Assembly: GCA_946902875.1 (NCBI GenBank) | Contig: OX336340.1 | Location: forward strand, 479,501 to 543,500 | DNA: 64,000 nt | Reading direction: 5' to 3' | Origin: Nematopogon swammerdamellus | Lineage: Eukaryota; Arthropoda; Insecta; Lepidoptera; Adelidae | Shown here: positions 52,876 to 62,354 of the stretch, piece after piece | How the letters are laid out: every line of letters begins with the position of its first letter | How positions within the stretch are numbered: the stretch's first letter is position 1 | Made by a program: the position numbers and the translations under genes | The notes under the pieces: model-generated | What the model was told of the DNA's origin: nothing | Seen by the model: the letters and a program-made list of their open reading frames with translations, nothing else | The model's database searches: none

Positions 52876-53220
52876 TGTACACAAGATAATAATATACAGG
52901 ACAGCAATCGCCGCTACGCCTACACGTCGTGAATCATTCAACAAGGACCACCTCTCCTTCAATTGACGGAAGGGATTTAGCGATGCATCCCACGGTGACC
53001 CAGCGGCGGTTGAGTCGGCTCTTGTCTACCGCGAGCCATTTCTAATAGTGCTTCTATTGAGAGCCTGATATGGCTTTTGTGCGGCCGGCCAGTGTTGGTG
53101 CGTGGGCGCCGATTTCCATTTGTTTGGCGCAATAATTCTCTCGCAGCGATAACTCAAAGGCGAGTTTTACGAGACAGATGCACTTTATTTTACAAGCATT
53201 ATTTAATTTCACCTGTTAGT
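52876..53220. other. Unassigned DNA
   Basis: No feature recognised; CpG-containing at 53000-53160. Confidence 0.35.
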
Positions 53221-53227
53221 TTTGTTT

Positions 53228-53576
53228 GTCAGCCTCGGTAGCTCAGTGGTGCGGTCGGTCGACTTGGATGGGTGACCGCTCGCCGTTGGAGGCTGACCGT
53301 GGTTCGGATTCCAAGTAAAACTGTAGGTGCCTTCCCTTCTTACCTTACTAGAGGTGATAGGGTTCATCCCGCCCGGGTTGATACCACCGCACTGAATGAA
53401 ACGTCGAACGAAACCTGTCGAAACGGCTATGTAAATAGTTCGTGTTTTCCGTCCAGTTCAGTGTAGCCGACATGAAATGAAGGGAAGCACTGGCACCTAG
53501 TTCACCCGGCGTTATAGGCCGGATCACGGATGTTGTAGGTGAAGTAGCCAACCGTGTCAGTTTCCATAAAAAAAAA
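53228..53576 (+). mobile_element. SINE-A, full-length with target duplication
   Basis: A box TAGCTCAGTGG (53239-53249), 5S-derived CTTGGATGGGTGACCGC (53263-53279), B box GGTTCGGATTCC (53301-53312), core, body and TTTCCATAAAAAAAAA. TTGTTT lies on both sides (53222-53227, 53577-53582). Extra ACGAAACCTGTCG at about 53408 is a local variation. This is the best copy for defining family ends. Confidence 0.92.
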
Positions 53577-53635
53577 TTGTTTGAGGCCTGTCAGTATGTG
53601 GTCATATACAGTGATATCATCTAGTCAACCTTTGG

Positions 53636-53746
53636 GCCTCTGCTGGTGGACGCATATTCTGTCGTCCCGCAATCAAGGGCCTACTTTATTCAAAGGGTAA
53701 GCCTTGCCATCCAGCGGGGTAATGCCGCAAGTGTTCTAGGAACATT
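53636..53746 (+). pseudogene. LINE C-terminal fragment (FIQRVSL family)
   Basis: [20 protein letters not shown] followed by GTF and a stop is a clear non-LTR retrotransposon C-terminus. The same region is captured, in part, in the Helitron at 58245 (YFIQRVSL at 59700). Confidence 0.8.
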
Positions 53747-53837
53747 TTAAAACGCCCCTTTTGGTAGTTATTTTAATGTTTGTTAGGTAGGTTTTAATTC
53801 TTTAGTTATTAATATTACTTTAGTTATTAGTAGTAAG

Positions 53838-54130
53838 CACTGCGTCTCTCCCCGTGCATGTCGTAAGAGGCGACTCCCTTAGTCAATAAGGACAAGATAC
53901 TGCGCTAAAGGGCGACAGGTTAGCCACTTCTCACCTTGGCGCAGTCCTTCCACCTAGTCATGCAGCAGGTGGGTTCTTCGTGCCTTACTTGCTGCTTGAT
54001 ATAGTAGTCTTGTCCGTATACCTACTGTGGTGAACGTGGTGGTCGATGTTGGTCGGTTATAGCAAAACACCGATTACTCTGCTTACCCTGATTGTCGGGA
54101 TACAGCGTGTGTTATGTATGTATGTATGTA
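53838..54130 (+). mobile_element. Family X copy
   Basis: CACTGCGTCTCTCCCCGTGC, GGACAAGATACTGCGC, CTTGGCGCAGTCCTTCCACC, TTGTCGGGATACAGCGTGTG and (TATG)n. The first ~40 bp are missing. Confidence 0.85.
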
Positions 54131-54544
54131 GTATTTCTTTTTTATATTTTATGAAAATAAATGATATAATCTTTAAATTACCTTTGGATGTTTGAGAGTC
54201 ACGTGAAATAATATAGCAAAATACTTCACTTAGCAAGCCCTCAGGGGCGTCGGAATATCCCGCGCAGTTCAGCAGAAGGCTTCGACTCTCTCGCTCAGGA
54301 TTTCGGGAATGTAAAGGACGCGAGGCCGGCGCGGAGGCGGGCCGTGTTCTGGAATACCGATGTGCCGAATACTGCGTCCGCGCGGAATGTGCAGCGAGGC
54401 CCAAGTCCCAACCTCAGCCCGTTCTATACCCACTATACTTATTACTTCTGCTGCCCTTGTATACTTGCGTACAAGTATTTATTATTCCTATAGTAAACTT
54501 TAAGTATCTTTAAAATGAAAATATGTTTGAAAATATTAATTAGG
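54131..54544. other. Unassigned DNA with a Jockey 3' fragment
   Basis: 54175-54230 (CCTTTGGATGTTTGAGAGTC, AGCAAAATACTTCACTT) is an inverted piece of the Jockey-like 3' end. 54230-54400 is CpG-rich with no known family. Confidence 0.4.
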
Positions 54545-54790
54545 GGGTGAATGATGATAAGTGATGTATATATTTTTTTTATTTATGTAAACCAGCGTGG
54601 GTGCCTGTGCCGAGAGACCAATGGTGCAGTCGACAAAGCCAAAATCACCTCTCCTCGCGAAACCACGCTCAGTTAAGTCCATATCAGCAGATTTGCGGAC
54701 TGTTGCTAGGCTGTCTAGCCCGTTAATACGACGCTTGAACACACCCAGGTCAAAGGATTCAGGAAATACACTCGATATAATGCTTTCCAG
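54545..54790 (-). pseudogene. LINE-C C-terminal fragment, minus strand
   Basis: Minus translation gives FPESFDLGVFKRRINGL, ERGFARRGDFGFVDCTIGLS and APTLVYINKK, with an A-rich 3' end. The PESxxL..FKxRINxL segment is typical of LINE C-termini. The family also lies at 19776 and 59985. Confidence 0.7.
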
Positions 54791-54805
54791 CGTCGAGCCG
54801 TGCGA

Positions 54806-55190
54806 CTAGTGGGTGAACTCCGTAGGTATGTCGGCTCTCTGAGTGTGTTCTATCGCTTATTTCATGGGGAGTGCTCGGAGGGGCTGTTTAACGCGACCCC
54901 GCCGTCCCCTTTCCACCTCCGACCACGCGCACTGGGCAGGTATTGCATTCCTACACGCTGGACGCGGATGCGTACCAATCGATTCTGCAGATCTTTCCTT
55001 TACAGAACCGGTAAACACTGAAACGCTCTTCCTGCGCATATATTTCCACCAAAGTAGAGTCTCGGGACCTTCAAGATGCCCGTGAATGGGCACCTGTCAG
55101 GTCGGTATGTCATTCGCAACCCCCGAATACGGCTGAATGTCTGTGAGCGTCAATATACACCGTATGGGTTGTTTCGGGCAAAATGTCGCG
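54806..55190 (+). pseudogene. LINE-J C-terminus and 3' UTR
   Basis: RAVRLVGELRRYVGSLSVFY, RLFHGECSEGLF, RTNRFCRSFLYRTGKH, a stop at the expected W, NALPAHIFPPKYSLGTFK and MPVNGHLSGR follow in frame from about 54790. This is the C-terminal region of a Jockey-like LINE. The 3' UTR (GCACCTGTCAGGTCGGTATG, TTCGCAACCCCCGAATACGG) is shared with fragments at 15160, 34428, 41400 and 50905. Confidence 0.85.
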
Positions 55191-55650
55191 ATTTTAATTT
55201 ACAAACATTTTAGATCATTTTAGGAATTTATCTCTGTTCGTCGGGCGAGGACGAATGCTCGTGTTTCATGTTTCGTGTTTCTTGAAAACAGTCATTGAGG
55301 GCGAGGGCGAAATCTGCATTCCGTTGACGTAACAGCGAGTACTTATTACTAAAGATGCGAGGCTCTTTTTCTTCCAACAAAAAACAATGCATCGACTTAT
55401 ATACCTTTTTAAGATTAACCCTCGGCAAATGACCGTCGAAACTCTTCAGCCGCAGTAACAGAATTAAGGCAACAAACGATGCAATTCAAAGATCATTCCC
55501 CTAAGTCGCCCTCACCCCACGATAATTAAAAATGAACGGAAAATTAGAGCATTTCGAGAGTCCTCCTTTATTTGTATTTAATTGCACCCTCCTCCGACCT
55601 TCTACGTTCCATCCCCTGCCGCCCTCTCCGACGCCTGCGCCGTTGATTGG
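55191..55650. other. Unassigned DNA
   Basis: No feature recognised. Confidence 0.35.
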
Positions 55651-55712
55651 CACCCTCGCGCCGATTCCGTTAGGAGCTCAAAGGAGCTCCTAACGGAATC
55701 GGCGCGAGGGTG
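55651..55712. repeat. Perfect 29-bp inverted repeat
   Basis: CACCCTCGCGCCGATTCCGT with TAGGAGCTC is followed by AAAG and its exact inverse. No mismatch in 29 bp. Confidence 0.9.
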
Positions 55713-56230
55713 GAGACCTTCCCGATCCTGTGGCATAATAGCATTGTATCTATGAGTTTCACAATGTTCATTTCTGAAAGAAGCGAATGTTATAGTTACT
55801 TCCTTGTTCCTTTTTCTTAAAAATTGAACGAAAGAAATGTTTTAGCAGTTTCGCAGTGCCAGCCATGTCTTGCTATGTTACCGCAATGATAGGCTACCCT
55901 ATAGTAATCGCAAAAAAGAAAAAAATATATATAAACTGCCAAAAAAACTCTTCTGTGAGTGTGTTCCCTAATACCTTATAACCTGCGGTGTCTTCAAGAG
56001 CCGAGTCTATAAATCAGGCGGTGGACGTATTTATGTTACCCCCTGCTTTCTCTGTCATCTGCATGGCGCCTATCTGAGCGTGGTTTTGCGAGGAGTGGTG
56101 TTATTGGCTGTGTATGATCTTCCTGATCTTTGGAAGGACCATTGGACATGATTGAACACAGCTACCCGGTCCAGCTCATCCTTCCTTTCCTTATTTCCTT
56201 ATTTCCTTATTTCCTTATTTCCTTTTCCTT
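55713..56230. other. Unassigned DNA ending in (CCTTATTT)n
   Basis: 56050-56110 (CTGAGCGTGGTTTTGCGAGG, AGTGGTGTTATTGGCTGTG) resembles the LINE-C 3' region. An 8-bp tandem CCTTATTT occurs four times at 56193-56227. Confidence 0.45.
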
Positions 56231-56470
56231 TCCTTACCTATAATAAAATCCAACGTCTGCTTTCTGTCTGAGTGTCTGAGTGTCTGAGTGTATGTCTGTG
56301 TGTCCGTTTATAACTCGACAACCACTGAACCGATTTTAATAAAACAAAATTCTACGGATAGCTTGATTCTTCCCATCAACTACAGGCTACTTACTATCAC
56401 GCTAAATGGCTTATGAGGTTAGCAGTGAAGTGAAATATGAGAGCGGGCGGAGCCGCGGGCACAGCTTGTT
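56231..56470 (+). mobile_element. Short Helitron
   Basis: ACCTATAATAAAATCCAACG near the 5' end, AACCACTGAACCGATTTTAA inside, and GAGCGGGCGGAGCCGCGGGC with ACAGCTTGT at the 3' end. GAGTGTCT is repeated three times at 56270-56292. Confidence 0.65.
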
Positions 56471-56915
56471 ATATATGTAAACGAAAAAGTAGATATACAA
56501 AACCGTTCGTTTTAAAATATTCTTGGTTCTGTCGTCTAGAAACTCCCAGTAAACTATCCGGCCAGAACTTAACTAGTTAACAGACGGCGCTCAAGTTCTA
56601 TGTCAATACACCTTTGTCGATAAAAAGGAAATTTAAAACTGCGAAGAAAATTAATTCATAAAGCAATAGCGAAGTTTCACGAACGTGAATAAACTTGGTG
56701 AAGAACTTGGAGATAAAAAGTTAAAAAATTAAATTACAACGCAAATTTTTATAACTTTTTCTCCTTACAAATTTTCGAAAGAAATTCTCGTTGACCCTCT
56801 TAGCGTGTCATGAGACTCCTTTGTCTGTTTATCCGTTGGCTAGTGATACCATTTAATTTTATGTCTTGTAAGCAGTTAGTCGCATCGTTAGGTATTATAC
56901 TCCGAATATTATACA
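56471..56915. other. Unassigned AT-rich DNA
   Basis: No gene or repeat recognised. Confidence 0.35.
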
Positions 56916-56928
56916 TATTGAATTTTTT

Positions 56929-57276
56929 ACCGTGTACCGTGTGGGGCCGGTACTTAAAAAGAATAGCCTCACTGCATCTCTCCCCGTGCATGTCGTAAAA
57001 GGCGACAAAGGGATAAGGACAAGATGCCGTGCTAAAGGGCGACAGGCTCGCCACCTCTCACCTTGGCATGGTACTTCCACCGAGTCATGCAGCAGGTGGG
57101 TCTTCGTGCCTTACTTGCTGCTTGATCGATTGAATCTTGTTCGAATAATTTGCGAAACGTGGTGGTCGATGTTGTGCTGTAATTTACCAGAGTTCTTGCA
57201 GCACTCTTGCAGCACAACACCGATTACTCTGCTTACCCCGATTGTCGGGATTCAGCGTGTGTGATATGTATGTATG
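56929..57276 (+). mobile_element. Family X, full-length with 13-bp target duplication
   Basis: It starts ACCGTGTACCGTGTGGGGCC and ends GATTCAGCGTGTGTGATATG with (TATG)n. TATTGAATTTTTT lies at 56916-56928 and 57277-57289. The long, variable duplication and microsatellite tail indicate a non-LTR (SINE-like) mechanism. AGAGTTCTTGCAGCA is followed by a local 13-bp duplication (CTCTTGCAGCA). No pol III boxes are obvious. Confidence 0.9.
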
Positions 57277-57289
57277 TATTGAATTTTTT

Positions 57290-57545
57290 TAGGGTTCCGT
57301 ATCCCGTAAGGAAGCCTACGCCGTCTATCTGTCTGTCCTACAGCTGTATCTTTGGAACCCTAATAGGTAGCCGGTTGAAATTTTCACAGAATATGTGTTA
57401 TTATGGCGGATATAACAATAAATAATAAAACATAGAAATAGTAAAAAACTAAGGGGGGTTCCCATACAAGAAATGTGTTTTTTTTTCAATGTTTTTTTTT
57501 GTGGTGGGGAAACCTCGGTGCGCGAGTCCGACTCGCACTTGGCGC
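57290..57545 (-). repeat. Family G repeat
   Basis: TAGGGTTCCGTATCCCG, GAACCCTAATAGGTAGCC, GAAATTTTCACAGAATATG, GTTATTATGGCGGATATAAC and GCGAGTCCGACTCGCACTTG. It abuts the right target duplication of X. Confidence 0.8.
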
Positions 57546-58244
57546 TATTATTTTTCGTTGACATCTACCACAAATTAATAAATAGTTTGCAATTGAAAAT
57601 GAATTGCGAAAATAACTAATTGAAAATAATTGACGTTACGAAATAAATGTTGATGGAAAACTCTAAGAGTTTGTAATACGTCGCAGCGACGTAATACAAA
57701 CTCTTTGGAAAAACTAACGTTTTAAAACTGTTGAAGTTTGGATATCTAGGTACCCTTAAAGGTAAGTGGAGTACGTGGAGAGAGCAATGGGTACCTAAGT
57801 TTGCCGGAAAGTAGAAAGAGGATGACAGCAGATCCATTTGCTTTCTGTCTCTCTCTCTCTCTCACACACATGACGTAGAGTGAGCGAGGAATATTCGAAT
57901 ATCTGGGAATACATTAGCGCGGCCGATCGCAACCAATTTCCTGAGGAAATTAAAAAGGACGCGGAATAACGGACGATCCCTTCTTTAGTATTTATCCCGA
58001 CGACGTTAATCTGGTGCGAGTGAGCTCGGAGCGCTCCGACCACGGTGGAGGGAGCGCAGAGGAGTTGTACCCAGTTCTCATTTGTAATAAAACATGTGTA
58101 TTTATTTATTTATTTTATTTATTTACATCAAACACCAACAGAGTACACACGGGATTAAACACATAAGATTCATGATACAAACAGTACGTCATAGTAGTAT
58201 GTGCAATTGTGCAACCCAATGACAAGTGAGCACAGCAGGCATAA
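57546..58244. other. Unassigned DNA with a 41-bp palindrome
   Basis: 57665-57705 is AAGAGTTTGTAATACGTCGC, A, then its inverse with one mismatch. A (CT)n run is at 57846-57862. 58090-58125 is a TTTATTTA-type repeat. The segment to 58244 may be the 3' end of another retroelement. Confidence 0.45.
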
Positions 58245-58756
58245 TCTATACATATAATAAAATCGTAGAGGTAAGAAAGTCTGTACATTGAATGTATTCG
58301 GAAAAAAACTAACCAGGGTGGCTTAAAATGAGATACTGAACATGTTAGAACAGTTTTTTAAATTTTTGTTTGTTTGTTTGTTTGTTTGTTTGTCTGTACG
58401 CGCATCACGCAAAAACCACTGAACGGAATTAGACGAAACTTTGTATAGTGGCAGTTTATATGCCGGGTTAACATAATACGTAAAAAAAATTAACAAAAAT
58501 AAAAAAAAAATAACAATTATAAACATTATTGCGCGTTTAAAATCACGTAGTCCAAAGTAAAGGTAAAAACAATTTTAAATGTCATGTTGACAATGGAGAA
58601 CTGTCATCTCGACGTGAGCTGGCCGGCGACAAATTGTTTGATAAATAAAAATAATAATTGAAAGTCGAAGTTATGTCGCTGTCATTGGTGCAATAAAATT
58701 TATATATCTGTTGCCCGCGGCTTCGCTCGCGTGAAATTCGTATTTAAAAAAAGAAA

Positions 58757-59299
58757 GTAAGTAACTAAAGAAGGGCCCGAAGGCGGATCTGCGCTCACGT
58801 AAACGATATTCTTTCTCGATGAAAGTAACTAAGGGCGAGGCGAAAGGCGGAGCTGATTTCAGGAAGAAGAAAAACATTCTTGAAGAAAATAAGTAACTAA
58901 GGGCGAGGCCGAAGGCCAAGCTCTATTCTGGAAGACCATAAACCTTCTCGAAGAAAGTAAGTAACTATGGGCGAGGCCGCAGGCCGAGCTGCGTTCAGGA
59001 AGAAGCTAAACCATCTTGAAGAAAGTAAGTAACTAAGGCGAGGCCGAGGGCCGAGCTACGTTCGGATAATTGAAAAACCATCTCGAAGAAAGCAAGTAAC
59101 TAAGGGCGAGGCCGAAGGCCGAGCTGCGTTCAGGAAGAAGCTAAACCATCTTGAAGAAAGTAAGCAACTAAGGCGAGGCCGAAGGCCGAGCTACGTTCTG
59201 ACAAATGATAAACCATCTCGAAGAAAGCAAGTAACTAAGGGCGAGGCTGAAGGCCGAGCTGCGTTCAGGAAGAAGCTAAACCATCTCGAATAAAGTTAA
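58757..59299 (+). repeat. 67-68-bp tandem array inside Helitron copy 1
   Basis: Units start GTAACTAAGGGCGAGGCCGA, contain the palindromic GGCCGAAGGCCGAGCT and end CATCTCGAAGAAAGCAA. Eight units are visible; outer units are the most diverged. Alternating subtypes (GCGTTCAGGAAGAAGC versus ACGTTCTGACAAATG) suggest higher-order duplication of pairs. Confidence 0.9.
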
Positions 59300-59366
59300 T
59301 TAATATTAAGATTGAGTTAATTTAATTTAAATTTTATTATAAAGTCCACGCTTCTAACGGCAAATA

Positions 59367-59721
59367 TACCGTGCATCCTAGAACCTCGCGGTTATTCCCG
59401 GCTGGATGGCAAGAGGCCCGATGCTAGAGACCTTAGTGCCATGGACTAAGGGTAGTTCTTTGATGTGGGACGCCACTTTTGTTCTCACATTGGCTCCAAG
59501 TCACGTTAGGACATCTTCAAGAGCGGCTGGCGCGGCCGAGGCTGGGGCGGAGAGCCTCCAACCCAGCAAATATAGAAATATAATTCAAGATTTCGAATTT
59601 GTTGCGTTTGCGGTTGAAACCCTCGGTCCGTGGAGCAGTGAAGCCAAAAGAGGCTTGAGCTGGTTGACGCAACTAGTGTCCCGTCATCAAGGGCTTATGT
59701 ACTTCATTCAAAGGGTAAGCC
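59367..59721 (+). pseudogene. Captured LINE C-terminal fragment in Helitron copy 1
   Basis: Frame 1 gives IPCILEPRGYSRLDGKRPD. After a frameshift, LVPWTKGSSLMWDATFVLTL, APSHVRTSSRAAGAAEAG, FVAFAVETLGPWSSEAK and [11 protein letters not shown] follow. The LVPW.xG..L.WD.T..DTLAPSH and VETLGPW motifs belong to a non-LTR retrotransposon ORF found widely in animals. It ends where the inverted tandem unit starts. Confidence 0.8.
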
Positions 59722-59798
59722 TTCGGCCTCGCCCTTAGTTACTTACATTCTTCTTTGGAATACGAATTTCACGCGAGCGGAGCCGCGGGCTCAGCTAG

Positions 59799-59984
59799 TA
59801 CGAATATAAACTAATACATAAAAGTGAGATACAGAAACCGAGAAATCAAAATAAAACAACAACAACTACATCTTAAATACAACTAAAAGGAGGAAAAAAA
59901 AATACAAATAGAACACAAAAAACGGATTTAAACTGTATTGAGTAAAAACTGTGTAGCGCAGGGAGCGGCGAGGTACGACTGCGT
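59799..59984. other. Unassigned A-rich DNA
   Basis: Probably continues the sequence left of the Helitron (58080-58244) once the insertion is removed. A-rich with no recognised coding content. Confidence 0.4.
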
Positions 59985-60700
59985 AGACTTAGCACCCTTT
60001 TGTTGTTGATAATGAGCTTTTAAGAAAACATCAGTTCTCTAAATAGTTCCTTTGTCGCATCGATGTACCGTGTGGGGTCGGTACTTAAAAAGAATAGCCC
60101 CACTGCATCTCTCCCCGTCGCATGTCGTGAAAGTCGACTAAGGGATCGTCAGCCTCGGCAGCTTAATGGTGCGGTCAGTTATTGGATGGATGACCGCCCG
60201 ACTGTTGGAGGCTGACCGTGGTTCGGATTCCACGTTAAACTGTAGGTCCCTTCCCTTCTTACCTTACTAGGTGGTAGGGTTTATCCCGGCCGGGTTGGTA
60301 CCACCGCACTGAGCGAAACGTCGGTCGAAACGGCTATGTAAATAGTTCGTGTTTTCCGTCCAGTTCAGTGTAGCCGGCGCGAAATGAAGGGAAGCACTGA
60401 CATGGCACCTAGTTCACCCGGTGTTATGGGTTGACATCACGGATGTTGTAGGTGATGTAGTCAACCGTGTCAAGTTTCCATAAAAAAAAAAAAAAAAAAC
60501 AAAAAAAAAAAAAAAATTTAAAAATCGATAGATTGTGGAACTGTCTTCCGGCGAGTTTATTTCATGGATCCTTAAACCTGTCTTCAAACGTAGCAATGAA
60601 GAGCCGAGTGGTTTCGCGAGGAGAGGTGATTTTGGCTCTGTCGCCTGTTCCCTCGGCACAGCCACCCATGTTAGCATACATAAAAAGTATACCGATAGCA
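59985..60700 (+). pseudogene. LINE-C fragment split by a chimeric SINE
   Basis: HPFVVDNELLRKHQFSK, a stop, FLCRID precede the SINE; RLWNCLPASLFHGSLNL follows it. The two parts join in one frame across the duplicated ATCGAT. WNxLPASLF is typical of LINE C-termini. The 3' end (GTTTCGCGAGGAGAGGTG, CGGCACAGCCACCCATG) leads to an A-rich ACATAAAAAG. Confidence 0.8.
60065..60523 (+). mobile_element. X/SINE-A chimeric SINE, copy 2 with target duplication
   Basis: The order is X 5' part (GTACCGTGTGGGGTCGG, GTCGACTAAGGGATC), SINE-A head (CAGCCTCGGCAGCTTAATGG, GGATGGATGACCGC, GGTTCGGATTCC), core, body and a long A-rich tail. ATCGAT lies at 60059-60064 and 60524-60529. It differs from copy 1 at 28508 by only a handful of bases by eye. 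Confidence 0.92.
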
Positions 60701-61014
60701 CACCATTAACTCCACGCGCGCTGGGTCGTAACCACTACGTGGACGCGACTCAACTTCGACGGAGTAAGCCCACAAGTTGGTGGCGAGGTACCCAGTTTGA
60801 GTGGACCAACCCCTCTATATAGGTCTCCTCCGTGGGTTCAACCTACCTAACTGTGGCCTTGGATTTGTAAATTTTTTTACCAGTATGTTTAATTCAGTGT
60901 GGTTATGCAAAAAACGACCAACAATACTACCAAATCGATACTGAGATCTGAAGGTAAGATTTGTAAATCCATAGACAATCTAAGGTTAAATCAGATATCT
61001 GTAGTCTCCAGAAT
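60701..61014. other. Unassigned DNA
   Basis: Nothing recognised. Confidence 0.35.
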
Positions 61015-61360
61015 AAAAAAAGCGGCCATGTGCGTTCCGTACCACGTATTTTTATTATTTGTTCTTTTATTTTAGAGTTTGAACTATAATCACACCAAGA
61101 TTGCCGCTTGCATTGTATTTACTACAGCGCAAAAACCAAATTTTTTACTATTATATTACATTTATTTTTTTATAATTTTTTAGGGTTACCGCTATAATAA
61201 CGCATAACCTGTGACAATTTAAACCGATTACCTATTACGGTTTAAAAGATACATACAGTCCTTCAAAGGTAGGACGGACGAATGGATGGACGCACGGATC
61301 TACAGACGGTGTAATCTTAGTAATCGGATCCCGTTCGGATACGAAACCCTAATAAAAATG
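61015..61360 (+). repeat. Family G repeat, diverged
   Basis: AAAAGCGGCCATGTGCGTTC, TACCTATTACGGTTTAAAAG, GGACGGACGAATGGATGG, AGTAATCGGATCCCG and ATACGAAACCCTAATAAAA keep the family order with many changes. Confidence 0.7.
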
Positions 61361-61380
61361 ATCAAATTCTATTGGCCGTT

Positions 61381-61670
61381 TTTAAGTTTTCGTATCCCGT
61401 ACGGAAGCCTATTACTACGCCTACGCCGTCTGTCTGTCCGTCCGTCCGTCCCTCCCTCTGTCCGAGGGCTGTATCACTTGAACCGTAATAGGTAGCCCGT
61501 TGAAATTTTCAAAGAATATGTATTATTATGGCGGATATAACAAATACTAAAAAATAGAAAAAATAAAAAATTAAGGGGGGTTCCCATACAAGAAACGTGT
61601 TTTTTCCAATGTTTTTTTTTTATGCGGAAACCTCGGTGCGCGAGTCCGAATCGCACTTGGCCGGTTTTAA
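61381..61670 (-). repeat. Family G repeat
   Basis: GTTTTCGTATCCCGTACGG, GTCTGTCCGTCCGTCC, GAACCGTAATAGGTAGCC, TATTATGGCGGATATAAC, CGGTGCGCGAGTCCG and CACTTGGCCGGTTTT. It closely resembles 57290-57545. Confidence 0.8.
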
Positions 61671-62354
61671 TAATTGTTTTCATGCCGTAAAACGTAAATT
61701 ATGAACTCAACAGTGATACTCTTCAGTGATTACACTTCTTTTGTTGTTTCACTTTAGAGTTTGCACTATAATCAGCTGAAAATATATTATTCCACCCGCT
61801 TTTATAAGGCGTAATATTTTCTGCCTAATTACAGATCTATTATAAAACCCCCCACAAGACCAAACAGTGCGACGGGGTGGCGGGCGGCGACGCTACAGAA
61901 GCGGGTAACAACACAATGTGCGGAGTCTTTTTGTGAAAATTATTTGTCAACTCTCCTTTGAAGGGCTGAAATATTAAAAACTGAAACAAAAACACCCCCT
62001 CCTCCCGGGGGAACCTTTCAGACTGGGGGTTGTATGGAGCAGTCGAGTCCACGAGCGTGTGAGATTACTCCGGCCCTACTTTTAATATCCTCCCCCTTGG
62101 AGTTCATTCAATACCCTAGAACCGGCATCCGCTTGTCTAGAATGTGAAAGAAAAGTTCACAGAGACGACATTACTAACATTTAGAGTCGATATTTCAAAT
62201 CATAGGGCGAGGAGTAACCTTGTGTGCCAGATGAGAAATCTGACACATAAATCATCTGTTTCTTCTGACACTAAGTGGATGTCATGCACATTCAACAGAA
62301 TTGCCACAAAAGAGAATTTAAAAAAAAAAAGTGTAATGTTCAGCAGCATTAATA
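61671..62354. other. Unassigned DNA
   Basis: No gene or repeat recognised. The sequence does not resemble the DNA left of Helitron copy 1, which argues against a simple segmental duplication. Confidence 0.4.

Larger units (their letters stand above)
58245..59798 (+). mobile_element. Non-autonomous Helitron, copy 1 (complete)
   Basis: It begins TCTATACATATAATAAAATC directly after A and ends GCGAGCGGAGCCGCGGGCTC with AGCTAG before T, giving the A|T insertion rule of Helitrons. Inside: an inverted Helitron 3' end (58711-58743), eight tandem units of 67-68 bp (58757-59299), a captured LINE C-terminal fragment (59367-59721) and one inverted tandem unit (59719-59758). No Rep/helicase is encoded, so it depends on a partner element. 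Confidence 0.9.

Noticed and set aside
54057..54404. 115-codon minus frame
   Set aside because: It crosses a family X tail and a Jockey 3' fragment, so it is chance.
58671..58919. 82-codon minus frame duplicated at 62781
   Set aside because: Identity is explained by the twin Helitrons. The frame runs through the tandem array and an inverted Helitron end.
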